Origin: Primorskyibacter sedentarius | Lineage (GTDB): Bacteria > Pseudomonadota > Alphaproteobacteria > Rhodobacterales > Rhodobacteraceae | Direction: 5' to 3' | Length of the DNA stretch: 64,000 nt | NCBI RefSeq assembly: GCF_004342065.1 | Contig: NZ_SLZU01000013.1 | Coordinates: 1 to 64,000 of the forward strand | Shown: positions 56,020-63,960 of the stretch, piece after piece | How the letters are laid out: each line of letters begins with the position of its first letter | Numbering within the stretch: the stretch's first letter is position 1 | Position numbers and translations under genes: made by a program | The notes under the pieces: generated by a model | Seen by the model: only the letters and a program-made list of their open reading frames with translations | Databases searched by the model: none | What the model was told of the DNA's origin: nothing

Positions 56020-56784
56020 ATGACCCTTCCCACCACACCCAGCCTTCGCCTTGATGGAAAACGCGCGCTTGTCGCCGGGGCCTCCTCCGGTATCGGGTTG
56101 GCGGCTGCGGTGGCTTTGGGCGAAGCGGGGGCAGAGGTCACGGTCGCGGCGCGCCGTGCGGACGCGCTGGACACGCTGGTGGCCGGGATGACCGCACGGG
56201 GCTTGAAGGCGACCGCGCTGGCGATGGATGTCTCTGACGTGGGACAGACGCAGGCGGATGTGGCAAAGCACGGGCCGTTCGATGTGCTTGTCAATTCCGC
56301 TGGCGCTGCGCGTCACTCGCCCGCCCTTGAGACGCGCGAGCCCGATTTCGAATTCGTTTCAGACCTGAACCTGAAAGGGGCCTATTTCCTGACGCAGGCC
56401 GTGGCCAAGGGTCTGGTGGCGGCCGGCAAACCCGGATCACTCATCAATATCTCGTCCCAAATGGCCCATGTCGGCGGGATAGACCGTGCCGTCTATTGCG
56501 CCACCAAACATGCGGTCGAAGGCTTCACCAAGGCGATGGCGATCGAATGGGGCAAGCAGGGCATTCGCGTCAACACGATCTGCCCGACCTTCATCCTGAC
56601 CGCGCTGACGCAAGTCACATTCGACCAGCCGGAAAAGCGTGCCTGGATCGAGGAAAAGATCAAGCTGCCCCGCGTGGGCGAGGTCGAGGATATCATGGGC
56701 CCCGTCGTCTTTCTTGCATCGGACGCGTCAGCGATGATCACCGGCAGCGCCCTGCTGGTAGATGGTGGGTGGACCGCAGAATGA
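56020..56784 (+). CDS. Short-chain dehydrogenase/reductase (SDR)
   Basis: A 254-residue classical SDR: cofactor loop GASSGIG (20-26), NSAG (92-95), catalytic Ser145/146, Tyr159 and Lys163 (YCATK). It reduces or oxidises a ketone/alcohol with NAD(P)(H). The start at 56020 is just after the preceding stop, and its stop overlaps the LacI start (ATGA). As a second dehydrogenase in the cluster, it may act on a ring or secondary hydroxyl, while the HisD-like enzyme acts on a primary one. Confidence 0.95.
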   Translation: MTLPTTPSLRLDGKRALVAGASSGIGLAAAVALGEAGAEVTVAARRADALDTLVAGMTARGLKATALAMDVSDVGQTQADVAKHGPFDVLVNSAGAARHSPALETREPDFEFVSDLNLKGAYFLTQAVAKGLVAAGKPGSLINISSQMAHVGGIDRAVYCATKHAVEGFTKAMAIEWGKQGIRVNTICPTFILTALTQVTFDQPEKRAWIEEKIKLPRVGEVEDIMGPVVFLASDASAMITGSALLVDGGWTAE

Positions 56785-57794
56785 GCAAGGTCACCTCAGC
56801 CGAAGTGGCAGCGCGGGCGGGTGTGTCGCAATCAGCCGTCAGCCGGGTTTTCACGCCCGGTGCCTCTGCTTCGAAACAGACGGCTGAAAAAGTGCGCAAG
56901 GCAGCCGAGGAGTTGGGGTATCGGCCCAACGTTCTTGCCCGCGCGATGGTGTCTGGAAAATCCCGGATCATCGGGCTGGTGGTGGCCTATCTGGAAAATC
57001 ATTTCTATCCCGAAGCGGTCGAAAAGCTGTCCAATGCCCTGCAGGAGCGTGGGTATCACCTGCTGGTTTTCATGGCATCCCAAACGGCTGGGGATGTGAG
57101 TGGCGTGGTCGAGGAAATCCTTGATTACCAGGTCGACGGGATCATCGCCGCTTCGGTCGCCATGTCGTCGGAGCTGACGGAAAGATGCCACAAGGCAGGC
57201 GTGCCCATCGTCTTGTTCAACCGGTCGCAGGATACCGAAGAAGTTTCTTCCGTCGCCTCTGCCAATGTCGCCGGGGGCCGCAAGGTGGCAGAGTTCCTGC
57301 TGGCCGGTGGCCACCGCAAGATCGCCTATATTGCCGGGTGGGAAGGTGCATCCACGCAGCGCGATCGCGAAAGCGGATTCGTTGCCCGGTTGCAGGCGGC
57401 AGGTGTCGCACTGCATGCCCGCGGTGTCGGTAATTTTCAGATGCAAACCGCGGCCGAGGTCACCCGCACGATGTTCGCCGAAGACCCGCCAGATGCTGTC
57501 TTTGTCGCCAATGATCACATGGCCTTTGCGGTGATGGATGTGTTGCGTTCAGAGCTTGGGCTGAACGTGCCCGACGATGTCTCTGTCGTGGCTTATGACG
57601 ATGTGCCGACCGCTGCCTGGCCTGCCTATGACCTCACAACCGTCCGCCAGCCTGCCAACCGGATGGTGGCGGAAACGGTCGCGCTTCTTCTGGCGGAAAT
57701 TGACGGTGAAGGCGTGGCACCGCGAAAGATAGAGATCGACGGCCCACTGATTGTTCGCGGGTCCGCCCGCATTCCCGAAGGATGGAACGAATGA
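56781..57794 (+). CDS. LacI-family transcriptional regulator
   Basis: The 337-residue repressor has an N-terminal helix-turn-helix (VTSAEVAARAGVSQSAVSRVF), hinge YRPNVLARAMVSGKS, and a periplasmic-binding-protein-like ligand domain (IIGLVVAYLENHFYPEAVEKL, GHRKIAYIAG, AVFVANDHMAFAVMDVLR, VVAYDDVPTAAWPAYDLTTVRQP). It lies inside the operon, overlapped at both ends with the SDR and SnoaL D genes. It likely binds the palindrome at 48724-48741 and releases it on binding the pathway substrate or an intermediate. Confidence 0.96.
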   Translation: MSKVTSAEVAARAGVSQSAVSRVFTPGASASKQTAEKVRKAAEELGYRPNVLARAMVSGKSRIIGLVVAYLENHFYPEAVEKLSNALQERGYHLLVFMASQTAGDVSGVVEEILDYQVDGIIAASVAMSSELTERCHKAGVPIVLFNRSQDTEEVSSVASANVAGGRKVAEFLLAGGHRKIAYIAGWEGASTQRDRESGFVARLQAAGVALHARGVGNFQMQTAAEVTRTMFAEDPPDAVFVANDHMAFAVMDVLRSELGLNVPDDVSVVAYDDVPTAAWPAYDLTTVRQPANRMVAETVALLLAEIDGEGVAPRKIEIDGPLIVRGSARIPEGWNE

Positions 57795-58780
57795 AGGGAT
57801 TTGACCCCAAGTTCAGCAACTTCCCGCACTATATCATCGGGATCACCCGAGAGATCTGGGAAGATCGCGGGCTGGCCACTTTGCACGACTATTATGCTCA
57901 GGACATCGTGGTGCGCAGTCCGGGGTCTGTCGTCATCGGCAACGAGAATGTCATCGGCGCCACCATGGCAACGCTTGCCGAATTCCCGGATCGTGAATTG
58001 CTGGGCGAGGATGTGATCTGGTCGGGCACTCCGGAGGACGGCATGCTGTCCAGCCACCGCATCCTGACCACGGCCACGCATATGGGGGATGGTGTATACG
58101 GCACGGCAACGGGGAAGCGGCTGGCTTACCGGGTGATTGCCGATTGCCACGCCAGGAACAACGCCATCGACGACGAATGGCTTATCCGCGATCAGGGTGC
58201 GATTGTCCGGCAGATGGGCTGGGATCCGGAGGACTATGCCCGTGACCTGATCGCGCGCGAAGGTGGTCCCAAGGAATGCGTTCAACCCTTCACGCCCGAA
58301 ATTGATCAGCCCGGCCCTTATATGGGGCGCGGCAATGACAATGAATGGGGTCAGCGCCATGCCGATATTCTGACCCGCATCATGGGTGCCGATATCGGGG
58401 TCATCAAGGCCGCGTATGACCGGGCCGCGCAGTCCGAGTATCCCGGCGGGCTGACGGGGCATGGCTGGGACCCGGTAGAGCGGTTCTGGATGGGGCTGCG
58501 CGCCGCTTTTCCAAGCGCCAAGTTTGAAATCCACCACCAGATCGGGCGCGAGGATGCGCATATGCCACCCCGCTCGGCCATCCGGTGGAGCCTGACGGGA
58601 ACGCATGACGGGTGGGGCGCTTTCGGCAGGCCCACGGGTGCCAAGGTGCATGTCATGGGGGCGAGCCACGCCGAATTCGGGGCCGTCATTCCGGGCGAGA
58701 TCCGCCTGCGGCGTGACTTCACGCTTTTTGATGAAACGTCGATCTGGAAACAGATCCTGATCCACACCGGTGCGCTCTAG
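57791..58780 (+). CDS. Tandem SnoaL-like (NTF2-fold) domain protein D
   Basis: This 329-residue protein has two SnoaL-like domains (about 10-160 and 190-325), e.g. IIGITREIWEDRGLATLHDYYAQDIVVRS and the end GAVIPGEIRLRRDFTLFDE. It is more distant from proteins A and C than those are from each other. I chose ATG 57791, which overlaps the regulator's stop as ATGA; an ATG 3 codons upstream is possible. It is reminiscent of steroid isomerase-like or polyketide-cyclase-like proteins found as multi-copy genes in catabolic clusters. Confidence 0.8.
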   Translation: MKGFDPKFSNFPHYIIGITREIWEDRGLATLHDYYAQDIVVRSPGSVVIGNENVIGATMATLAEFPDRELLGEDVIWSGTPEDGMLSSHRILTTATHMGDGVYGTATGKRLAYRVIADCHARNNAIDDEWLIRDQGAIVRQMGWDPEDYARDLIAREGGPKECVQPFTPEIDQPGPYMGRGNDNEWGQRHADILTRIMGADIGVIKAAYDRAAQSEYPGGLTGHGWDPVERFWMGLRAAFPSAKFEIHHQIGREDAHMPPRSAIRWSLTGTHDGWGAFGRPTGAKVHVMGASHAEFGAVIPGEIRLRRDFTLFDETSIWKQILIHTGAL

Positions 58781-58929
58781 ATGTCCGCACGCGGCTTACT
58801 GCTGGATGCAAGCCTGTCCGCGCGACGCTTTCACAGCTATCGCGCGTCGTTACGGGCGCGCCGGTTGAACAACCGTCCCCCGGGGGGCGCTGGCAGAGCC
58901 GCAAGACCCCTGACACACGGAGAGACACA

Positions 58930-59889
58930 ATGAGCACCATCGACCAACGCATCGTTCGCTACGGCGAATTGAAGCCCTGCAAAACCGCCTTTATCGACGC
59001 CCACACGCCGGGATCGGACCAGAAGGAAAACTTCACCATCATTGGCGGGGGCGTCAGCGAAAGCCCCGACCAGCATGTGCATATCACCGACAAGATCGGT
59101 TTCAACATTGGCGCGGCGGGCCAGCCACCCAAATGCCGCAATTCGCTGCACACCCACACCACGGCCGAGGTTTTCTTTGTCCTCAAGGGCCGCTGGCGCT
59201 TTTTCTGGGGCCGCTATGGCACGGCTGGTGAATTCGTCGCCGAAGAGGGGGACATCTTCAATATTCCCACGGGAATCTTTCGCGGGTTCGAAAATATCGG
59301 CACGGATTACGGGATGATCATGGCCGTGCTGGGCGGCGACGATGCGGGTGGCGGCGTGACATGGGCGCCGCAGGTGATCGAAGAGGCGCAGGCGCATGGT
59401 CTGATCCTGGGCGAGAACGGCGTGCTCTACGACAGCAAGAAAGGCCAGACCTTGCCGCATAACGTCTCGCCCATGCCTTTGCTGACCGAAGATGTGCTGA
59501 GCACGATCCCCGAAACCCCGGTCGAGCATGTCGTCCGCGATTATGTCGCCCGCTATTGGGATCTGATGGCGCTGGCCGCGACGAAACCCGCCAAGGTGAT
59601 CGGAGAGAACGCCCTGCTGCGCGACAAACCCGGCTTCGAGGTGGAATTCCTGACCCGCGGGTCCGTGGGGCCGGATATGGTCACACCCGAGAAACCCACC
59701 GTGCTGATGCCCGTCCGGGGGCATTGGCGACTGTCCTGGCAGGGGGGAGAGACCATCCTCAACCCAGGCGACACGGCGCTGATGAAACCGGGCGAGGCGC
59801 ATGGGCTGGAGGTGTCCATGACAGGCGAAGCCTCCATGTACCGGGTCATCGCCACGGATGATCCTGCCGGTCCCACCTGGGTCGGCTGA
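58930..59889 (+). CDS. Bicupin protein (gentisate-dioxygenase-like)
   Basis: The 319-residue protein folds as two cupin domains. The first has a metal-binding motif HTHTTAEVFFVLKG (HxH and Glu), but in its second motif (PTGIFRGFENIG) the usual histidine is an arginine. The second domain (around 240-310) has GDTALMKPGEAHGLEV with the motif-2 histidine, but no HxH. It resembles ring-cleaving bicupin dioxygenases and related isomerases. A 149-base gap with short palindromes (such as CGGTTGAACAACCG at 58862-58875) precedes it, so it may be partly uncoupled from the upstream genes. It could cleave a ring with oxygen or isomerise a sugar acid. Confidence 0.82.
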   Translation: MSTIDQRIVRYGELKPCKTAFIDAHTPGSDQKENFTIIGGGVSESPDQHVHITDKIGFNIGAAGQPPKCRNSLHTHTTAEVFFVLKGRWRFFWGRYGTAGEFVAEEGDIFNIPTGIFRGFENIGTDYGMIMAVLGGDDAGGGVTWAPQVIEEAQAHGLILGENGVLYDSKKGQTLPHNVSPMPLLTEDVLSTIPETPVEHVVRDYVARYWDLMALAATKPAKVIGENALLRDKPGFEVEFLTRGSVGPDMVTPEKPTVLMPVRGHWRLSWQGGETILNPGDTALMKPGEAHGLEVSMTGEASMYRVIATDDPAGPTWVG

Positions 59890-59913
59890 CAACGTAATCC
59901 GCTCGGGCGCAGG

Positions 59914-59939
59914 CATGTCCCTGCGCCCGGCGATGTGAT
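59914..59939 (+). repeat. Ten-bp perfect hairpin between bicupin and hydrolase genes
   Basis: CGGGCGCAGG (59914-59923), loop CATGTC, CCTGCGCCCG (59930-59939). No T-run follows, so it is not a classic terminator. It may stabilise or process the operon mRNA, or modulate translation of the hydrolase gene that starts 23 bases later. Confidence 0.75.
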
Positions 59940-59962
59940 GCAGCAATCGCAGGGAGAATGCC

Positions 59963-60676
59963 ATGTACCGCGCGGTGCCGAACAAAACACCACTGGTGCT
60001 GATCCCGGGCATGATGTGCGACGGGCGGCTTTATGGCCCGCAGATCGCGGCATTTTCCGGGGTCCGCGCTGTGCAGATTGCGCCGATTGCTGCGCATGAC
60101 ACAGTCGAGGCGCTGGCGGCAGACATCCTTGCGGGCGCCCCGCCGCGCTTTGCCCTTGCAGGTCTTTCGATGGGTGGCATCGTGGCGATGGAGGTGCTGC
60201 GTCAGGCGCCAGAGCGGGTGGACCGCATCGCCCTGCTGGACACCAACCCCCGCGCGGAACTAGACGCGGTAAAGCAACGGCGCGCACCCCAGATGCAGGC
60301 CGTGCGCGACGGCGACCTTGCCTGCGTGATGCGCGAAGAGATGATCCCGAATTACACCCATGTCGGCGCCGACAGACCGGATCTGGACAGGCTGGCGCTC
60401 GACATGGCGATGGGGCTGGGGGCGGAGGTCTTTCTTCGGCAATCAAGGGCGCTCATGTCGCGCCCCGCCCAGCTGGATACGCTGGCCGCCTATGTCGGCC
60501 CCGCATTGGTGCTGGTGGGCGAGAGCGACAGGCTTTGCCCGCTTGATCGCCATACCCAGATGGCAGAGCTCTTGCACAACGCGACGTTGGAGGTGATCGC
60601 AAAGGCCGGTCACCTGACCACGCTGGAACAACCCGATGCAACCAATGCTGCGCTGGCGCGCTGGCTGGAGGACTGA
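59963..60676 (+). CDS. Alpha/beta hydrolase
   Basis: A 237-residue alpha/beta hydrolase with the nucleophile elbow GLSMGG (Ser69), acid in VLVGESDRLCP, and catalytic histidine in KAGHLTTLEQP; the oxyanion loop is PLVLIPGMMCDGR. It is of the type of enol-lactone or C-C hydrolases in ring degradation, or of simple esterases. Its stop overlaps the RraA start by one base (TGATG), tying the two together. Confidence 0.93.
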   Translation: MYRAVPNKTPLVLIPGMMCDGRLYGPQIAAFSGVRAVQIAPIAAHDTVEALAADILAGAPPRFALAGLSMGGIVAMEVLRQAPERVDRIALLDTNPRAELDAVKQRRAPQMQAVRDGDLACVMREEMIPNYTHVGADRPDLDRLALDMAMGLGAEVFLRQSRALMSRPAQLDTLAAYVGPALVLVGESDRLCPLDRHTQMAELLHNATLEVIAKAGHLTTLEQPDATNAALARWLED

Positions 60677-61371
60677 TGGACAATTCGCTTCTCGACCTGT
60701 TGAAACAGGTGGACACCCCCACCGTTTGCAATGCTATCGAAGTGGCCGAAGGCAAGCGCGGGTTCGACCGGTTTACCCGGGGCACCATGCAATGCTCTGC
60801 ACCAGACGCGCCTGCAATGGTCGGTTATGCGCGTACAGCTAAGATCGCCGCCATTGCCCCGCCGACCGAACCGCCCGAGGTCATCAAAGCACGGCGGATG
60901 GACTATTACCGGCACATGGCCAGCGGTCCGCGCCCAGCCATCGCCGTGGTCGAGGATCTGGACCACCCGCACGCGATCGGGGCCTATTGGGGAGAGATCA
61001 ATACGACCATTCACAAGGGCTTTGGCCTGTCAGGCGCCCTTACCAACGGTGTGATGCGCGACCTTGGCGACCTGCCCGAAGGGTTTCCGGTCGTGGCAGG
61101 CTCTGTCGGGCCGTCGCACGGGTTCGTCCATGTCCGCGAAATCGCGACCCCGGTTTCAATCTTCGGACTAACCATTGCTGACTGCGATCTTGTCCATGCC
61201 GACCGCCACGGCGCGCTTGTGATCCCACCCGAGACGCTTCCCATTCTCGAAACATCGATCCGCAAGCTGATCGACACCGAAAGCCTGATCCTGCACCCGG
61301 CCCGTCAGGCGGGATTTGACTTCGACGCGTTCGAGGCCGCATGGGCCAGGTTTGAAGCCGCAAGAACCTGA
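60676..61371 (+). CDS. RraA/HMG-aldolase family protein
   Basis: This 231-residue protein has the RraA-like fold with INTTIHKGFGLSGALTNG and the RD pair in GVMRDLGDLP, plus VHADRHGALVIP. The family includes RraA (RNase E inhibitor), 4-hydroxy-4-methyl-2-oxoglutarate/4-carboxy-4-hydroxy-2-oxoadipate aldolases and other metal-dependent lyases. In a catabolic operon, an aldolase or decarboxylase role is more likely than RNase control. It is co-translated with the hydrolase. Confidence 0.9.
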   Translation: MDNSLLDLLKQVDTPTVCNAIEVAEGKRGFDRFTRGTMQCSAPDAPAMVGYARTAKIAAIAPPTEPPEVIKARRMDYYRHMASGPRPAIAVVEDLDHPHAIGAYWGEINTTIHKGFGLSGALTNGVMRDLGDLPEGFPVVAGSVGPSHGFVHVREIATPVSIFGLTIADCDLVHADRHGALVIPPETLPILETSIRKLIDTESLILHPARQAGFDFDAFEAAWARFEAART

Positions 61372-61514
61372 CACGTCCTTGCGGGCGACGATAATCCCCA
61401 TACGGACAAACGCGCCAACCGGCTACCTGCACTGCAATGTTACGCACCGACGGTTCCCTTGGCGGCGCTTGCCTGTGTAAGCTGCGCGTCTAGGCAGGCA
61501 AAACGGAATGCGAC

Positions 61515-63167
61515 ATGAATTTCGACTATATCGTCGTTGGCGCGGGCAGTGCAGGTTGCCTGATGGCGAACCGGCTGAGCGCCGATCCGGCGAACAGGGT
61601 CCTGCTGCTTGAGGCGGGCAAGCCCGACACCTATCCGTGGATCCACATCCCTGTTGGCTACTTGTACTGCATCGGCAATCCACGTGCGGACTGGCTGTAC
61701 CATACCGAGGCGGACAAGGGGCTGAACGGGCGGTCCCTGCGCTATCCCCGCGGCAAGACGCTGGGGGGCTGTTCGTCGATCAATGGCATGATCTACATGC
61801 GCGGACAGGCGCGCGATTACGACAATTGGGCAAAGCTGACGGGCGAGGATGCGTGGAACTGGGAAAACGCCCTGAAGGATTTCAAGGCGCATGAGGACCA
61901 TTACAGGCTGGATGATGGTGCCGATCCGCAGACCGGCGACAACAGCCGTTTTTCCGACCTGCACGGCCATGGCGGCGAATGGCGGGTCGAGAAACAGCGC
62001 CTGCGGTGGGACGTTCTGGACAGCTTTGCCGATGCTGCGGCGCAGGCCGGCATCGAAAAGACCGATGATTTCAACAGTGGTGACAATGCAGGCGTAGGCT
62101 ATTTCGACGTCAATCAGCGGTCGGGATGGCGATGGAACACGTCAAAGGCATTCCTGCGGCCAATTAAATCGCGCAGCAACCTGACAGTCTGGACCGAAGC
62201 ACATGTTGAAAAGCTGGTCTTTGAAAATGGCACCAATGGGCGGCCCCGCTGTAAAGGAGCTTTGGTCAATCGAGGTGGCGCATCGGTTCGGGTCAGTGCG
62301 GCGCGCGAGGTCGTGCTTTGTGCGGGGGCGGTGAACTCCCCGGCCATCCTGCAATTGTCGGGTATTGGCCCTGCCGGGTTGCTGACCTCCCACTGCATCG
62401 ACCTTGTGCTTGACGCCCCGCAGGTGGGCGAGAACCTGCAGGATCACCTTCAAATCCGGGCCGTGTTCAAGGTCAGGGGCACGCGGACCCTGAACACGCT
62501 TGCCAACTCGATCTTCGGCAAGGCCCGGATCGGGATGGAATATTTGTTCAGGCGGTCTGGCCCGATGAGCATGGCGCCAAGCCAGCTGGGGGCTTTCACC
62601 CGATCTGACGCATCGCGCCCGCATGCCAACCTGGAATACCACGTTCAACCGCTGAGCCTTGAAGCCTTTGGCGAGGATCTGCACGACTTTCCGGCAGTCA
62701 CCGTCAGTGTCTGCAACCTCAACCCGACAAGCCGCGGACATGTGCGTATCGGTTCGTCCGATTTCCAAGCTGCGCCGAGGATTTCGCCCAATTACCTGGC
62801 GACGGACGAAGACCGCAAAGTCGCGGCGCAAAGCCTGCGGCAGGTCCGCCAGATCATGGCGCAACCGGCCATGGCCCCCTACGTACCGGAGGAGTTCAAG
62901 CCCGGTATCCAGTATCAGAGCGACGATGACTTGGCCAAGCTCGCCGGCGATATCGCGACCACCATCTTTCACCCGGTCGGGACGGTGAAAATGGGGCATA
63001 AGGACGACCCGACTGCGGTGCTCGACCCTCATCTGCGACTAAAGGGGGTCGCAGGTCTGCGTGTCGTTGATGCCAGCATCATGCCAGAGATCACAAGTGG
63101 AAACACAAATGCGCCAACCCTCATGATCGCCGAGAAGGCCGCGGGCTGGATCCTGTCCGGGCAGTAA
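61515..63167 (+). CDS. GMC-family FAD oxidoreductase (choline dehydrogenase-like)
   Basis: The 550-residue flavoprotein has the N-terminal dinucleotide loop VVGAGSAGC, the first GMC signature around GKTLGGCSSINGMIYMRG, the second signature GAVNSPAILQLSGIGP, and C-terminal catalytic residues in FHPVGTVKMG (His) and SGNTNAPTLM (Asn). It would oxidise a primary alcohol to an aldehyde. A 143-base gap separates it from the RraA gene, so it may have its own promoter; it is the last plus-strand gene of the cluster. Choline dehydrogenase (BetA) is an alternative name, but no other bet gene is present. Confidence 0.9.
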   Translation: MNFDYIVVGAGSAGCLMANRLSADPANRVLLLEAGKPDTYPWIHIPVGYLYCIGNPRADWLYHTEADKGLNGRSLRYPRGKTLGGCSSINGMIYMRGQARDYDNWAKLTGEDAWNWENALKDFKAHEDHYRLDDGADPQTGDNSRFSDLHGHGGEWRVEKQRLRWDVLDSFADAAAQAGIEKTDDFNSGDNAGVGYFDVNQRSGWRWNTSKAFLRPIKSRSNLTVWTEAHVEKLVFENGTNGRPRCKGALVNRGGASVRVSAAREVVLCAGAVNSPAILQLSGIGPAGLLTSHCIDLVLDAPQVGENLQDHLQIRAVFKVRGTRTLNTLANSIFGKARIGMEYLFRRSGPMSMAPSQLGAFTRSDASRPHANLEYHVQPLSLEAFGEDLHDFPAVTVSVCNLNPTSRGHVRIGSSDFQAAPRISPNYLATDEDRKVAAQSLRQVRQIMAQPAMAPYVPEEFKPGIQYQSDDDLAKLAGDIATTIFHPVGTVKMGHKDDPTAVLDPHLRLKGVAGLRVVDASIMPEITSGNTNAPTLMIAEKAAGWILSGQ

Positions 63168-63220
63168 AGGCAGGGGATGATGACCGGGGCGCATTGCTGC
63201 AATCGCGCATCAAGCGACGT

Positions 63221-63249
63221 ACAGGGCCGCCAACGAAGGACGGCCCTGT
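63221..63249. terminator. Hairpin between convergent genes
   Basis: ACAGGGCCG (63221-63229) and CGGCCCTGT (63241-63249) form a perfect 9-bp stem with an 11-base loop between the GMC gene and the leftward DJ-1-like gene. No strong T-run on either side. It probably serves as a shared terminator. Confidence 0.55.
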
Positions 63250-63257
63250 GCCATATC

Positions 63258-63932
63258 TTACAGCAGTGAAAGCAACTTGCGCGCCGCTTCTTCAGAGGAG
63301 GCGGGGTTCTGCCCGGTCACCAGCTTGCCGTCCACGACGACGAAAGACGCCCAGTCATCACCCTTGCGGTAGATACCACCATTGGCCTTCAGCATATCCT
63401 CGACAAGAAACGGGACCACATCCGTGAGCCCCACGGCCTCTTCTTCGGTGTTGGTGAACCCGGTCACCGTTTTGCCGGACACCAGCGGCTTGTCATCCGT
63501 GCCCATAGTGCGCCGGAAAACCGCAGGGGCATGGCAGACAGCCCCGACAGGGCGGTCGGATCCGGCGAAGGCCTCGATCAGCGCCTTGCTGTCATCATCT
63601 TCGGCCAGATCCCACAAAGGACCGTGCCCGCCGGGATAGAAAATCGCGTCGAACCCATCGGCAGAAACGGAGGAAAGAACCCGGGTGTTCGCGAGCGCGG
63701 CCTGCGCATCCTTGTCGGACTTGAAGCGCGTCGTTGCCTCTGTCTGTGCATCCTCGGTATCGCTGCCGGGGTCGAGCGGTGGCTGGCCGCCCTTGGGCGA
63801 TGCCAGCGTTATCTCGGCGCCCGCATCCTTGAAGACATAGTAGGGGGCCGCGAACTCTTCCAACCAGAAGCCCGTTTTCTTGCCGGTATCGCCCAGTTGG
63901 TCGTGCGAGGTTAAAACCATCAGTATTTTCAT
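63258..63932 (-). CDS. DJ-1/PfpI-family protein (type 1 glutamine amidotransferase-like)
   Basis: This 224-residue protein has the DJ-1/PfpI fold: start MKILMVLTSHDQLGDTGKKTGFWLEEFAAPYYVF (conserved Glu), FYPGGHGPLWDLAE, and the nucleophile elbow AVCHAPAVF with the reactive cysteine. It is of the Hsp31/YajL-like group described as glyoxalase III, deglycase or chaperone. The start at 63932 places the first strand directly at the N-terminus; 17 upstream codons are not family-like. It is convergent with the GMC gene. Confidence 0.92.
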   Translation of the reverse strand: MKILMVLTSHDQLGDTGKKTGFWLEEFAAPYYVFKDAGAEITLASPKGGQPPLDPGSDTEDAQTEATTRFKSDKDAQAALANTRVLSSVSADGFDAIFYPGGHGPLWDLAEDDDSKALIEAFAGSDRPVGAVCHAPAVFRRTMGTDDKPLVSGKTVTGFTNTEEEAVGLTDVVPFLVEDMLKANGGIYRKGDDWASFVVVDGKLVTGQNPASSEEAARKLLSLL

Positions 63933-63960
63933 GCAGTCAGCGCCTTTCCGTAGGTGTGTT

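Noticed and set aside
58862-58875. CGGTTGAACAACCG as a second LacI operator
   Set aside because: It is palindromic but not similar to the candidate operator at 48724-48741 and lacks the CG centre; kept only as a note in the bicupin entry.
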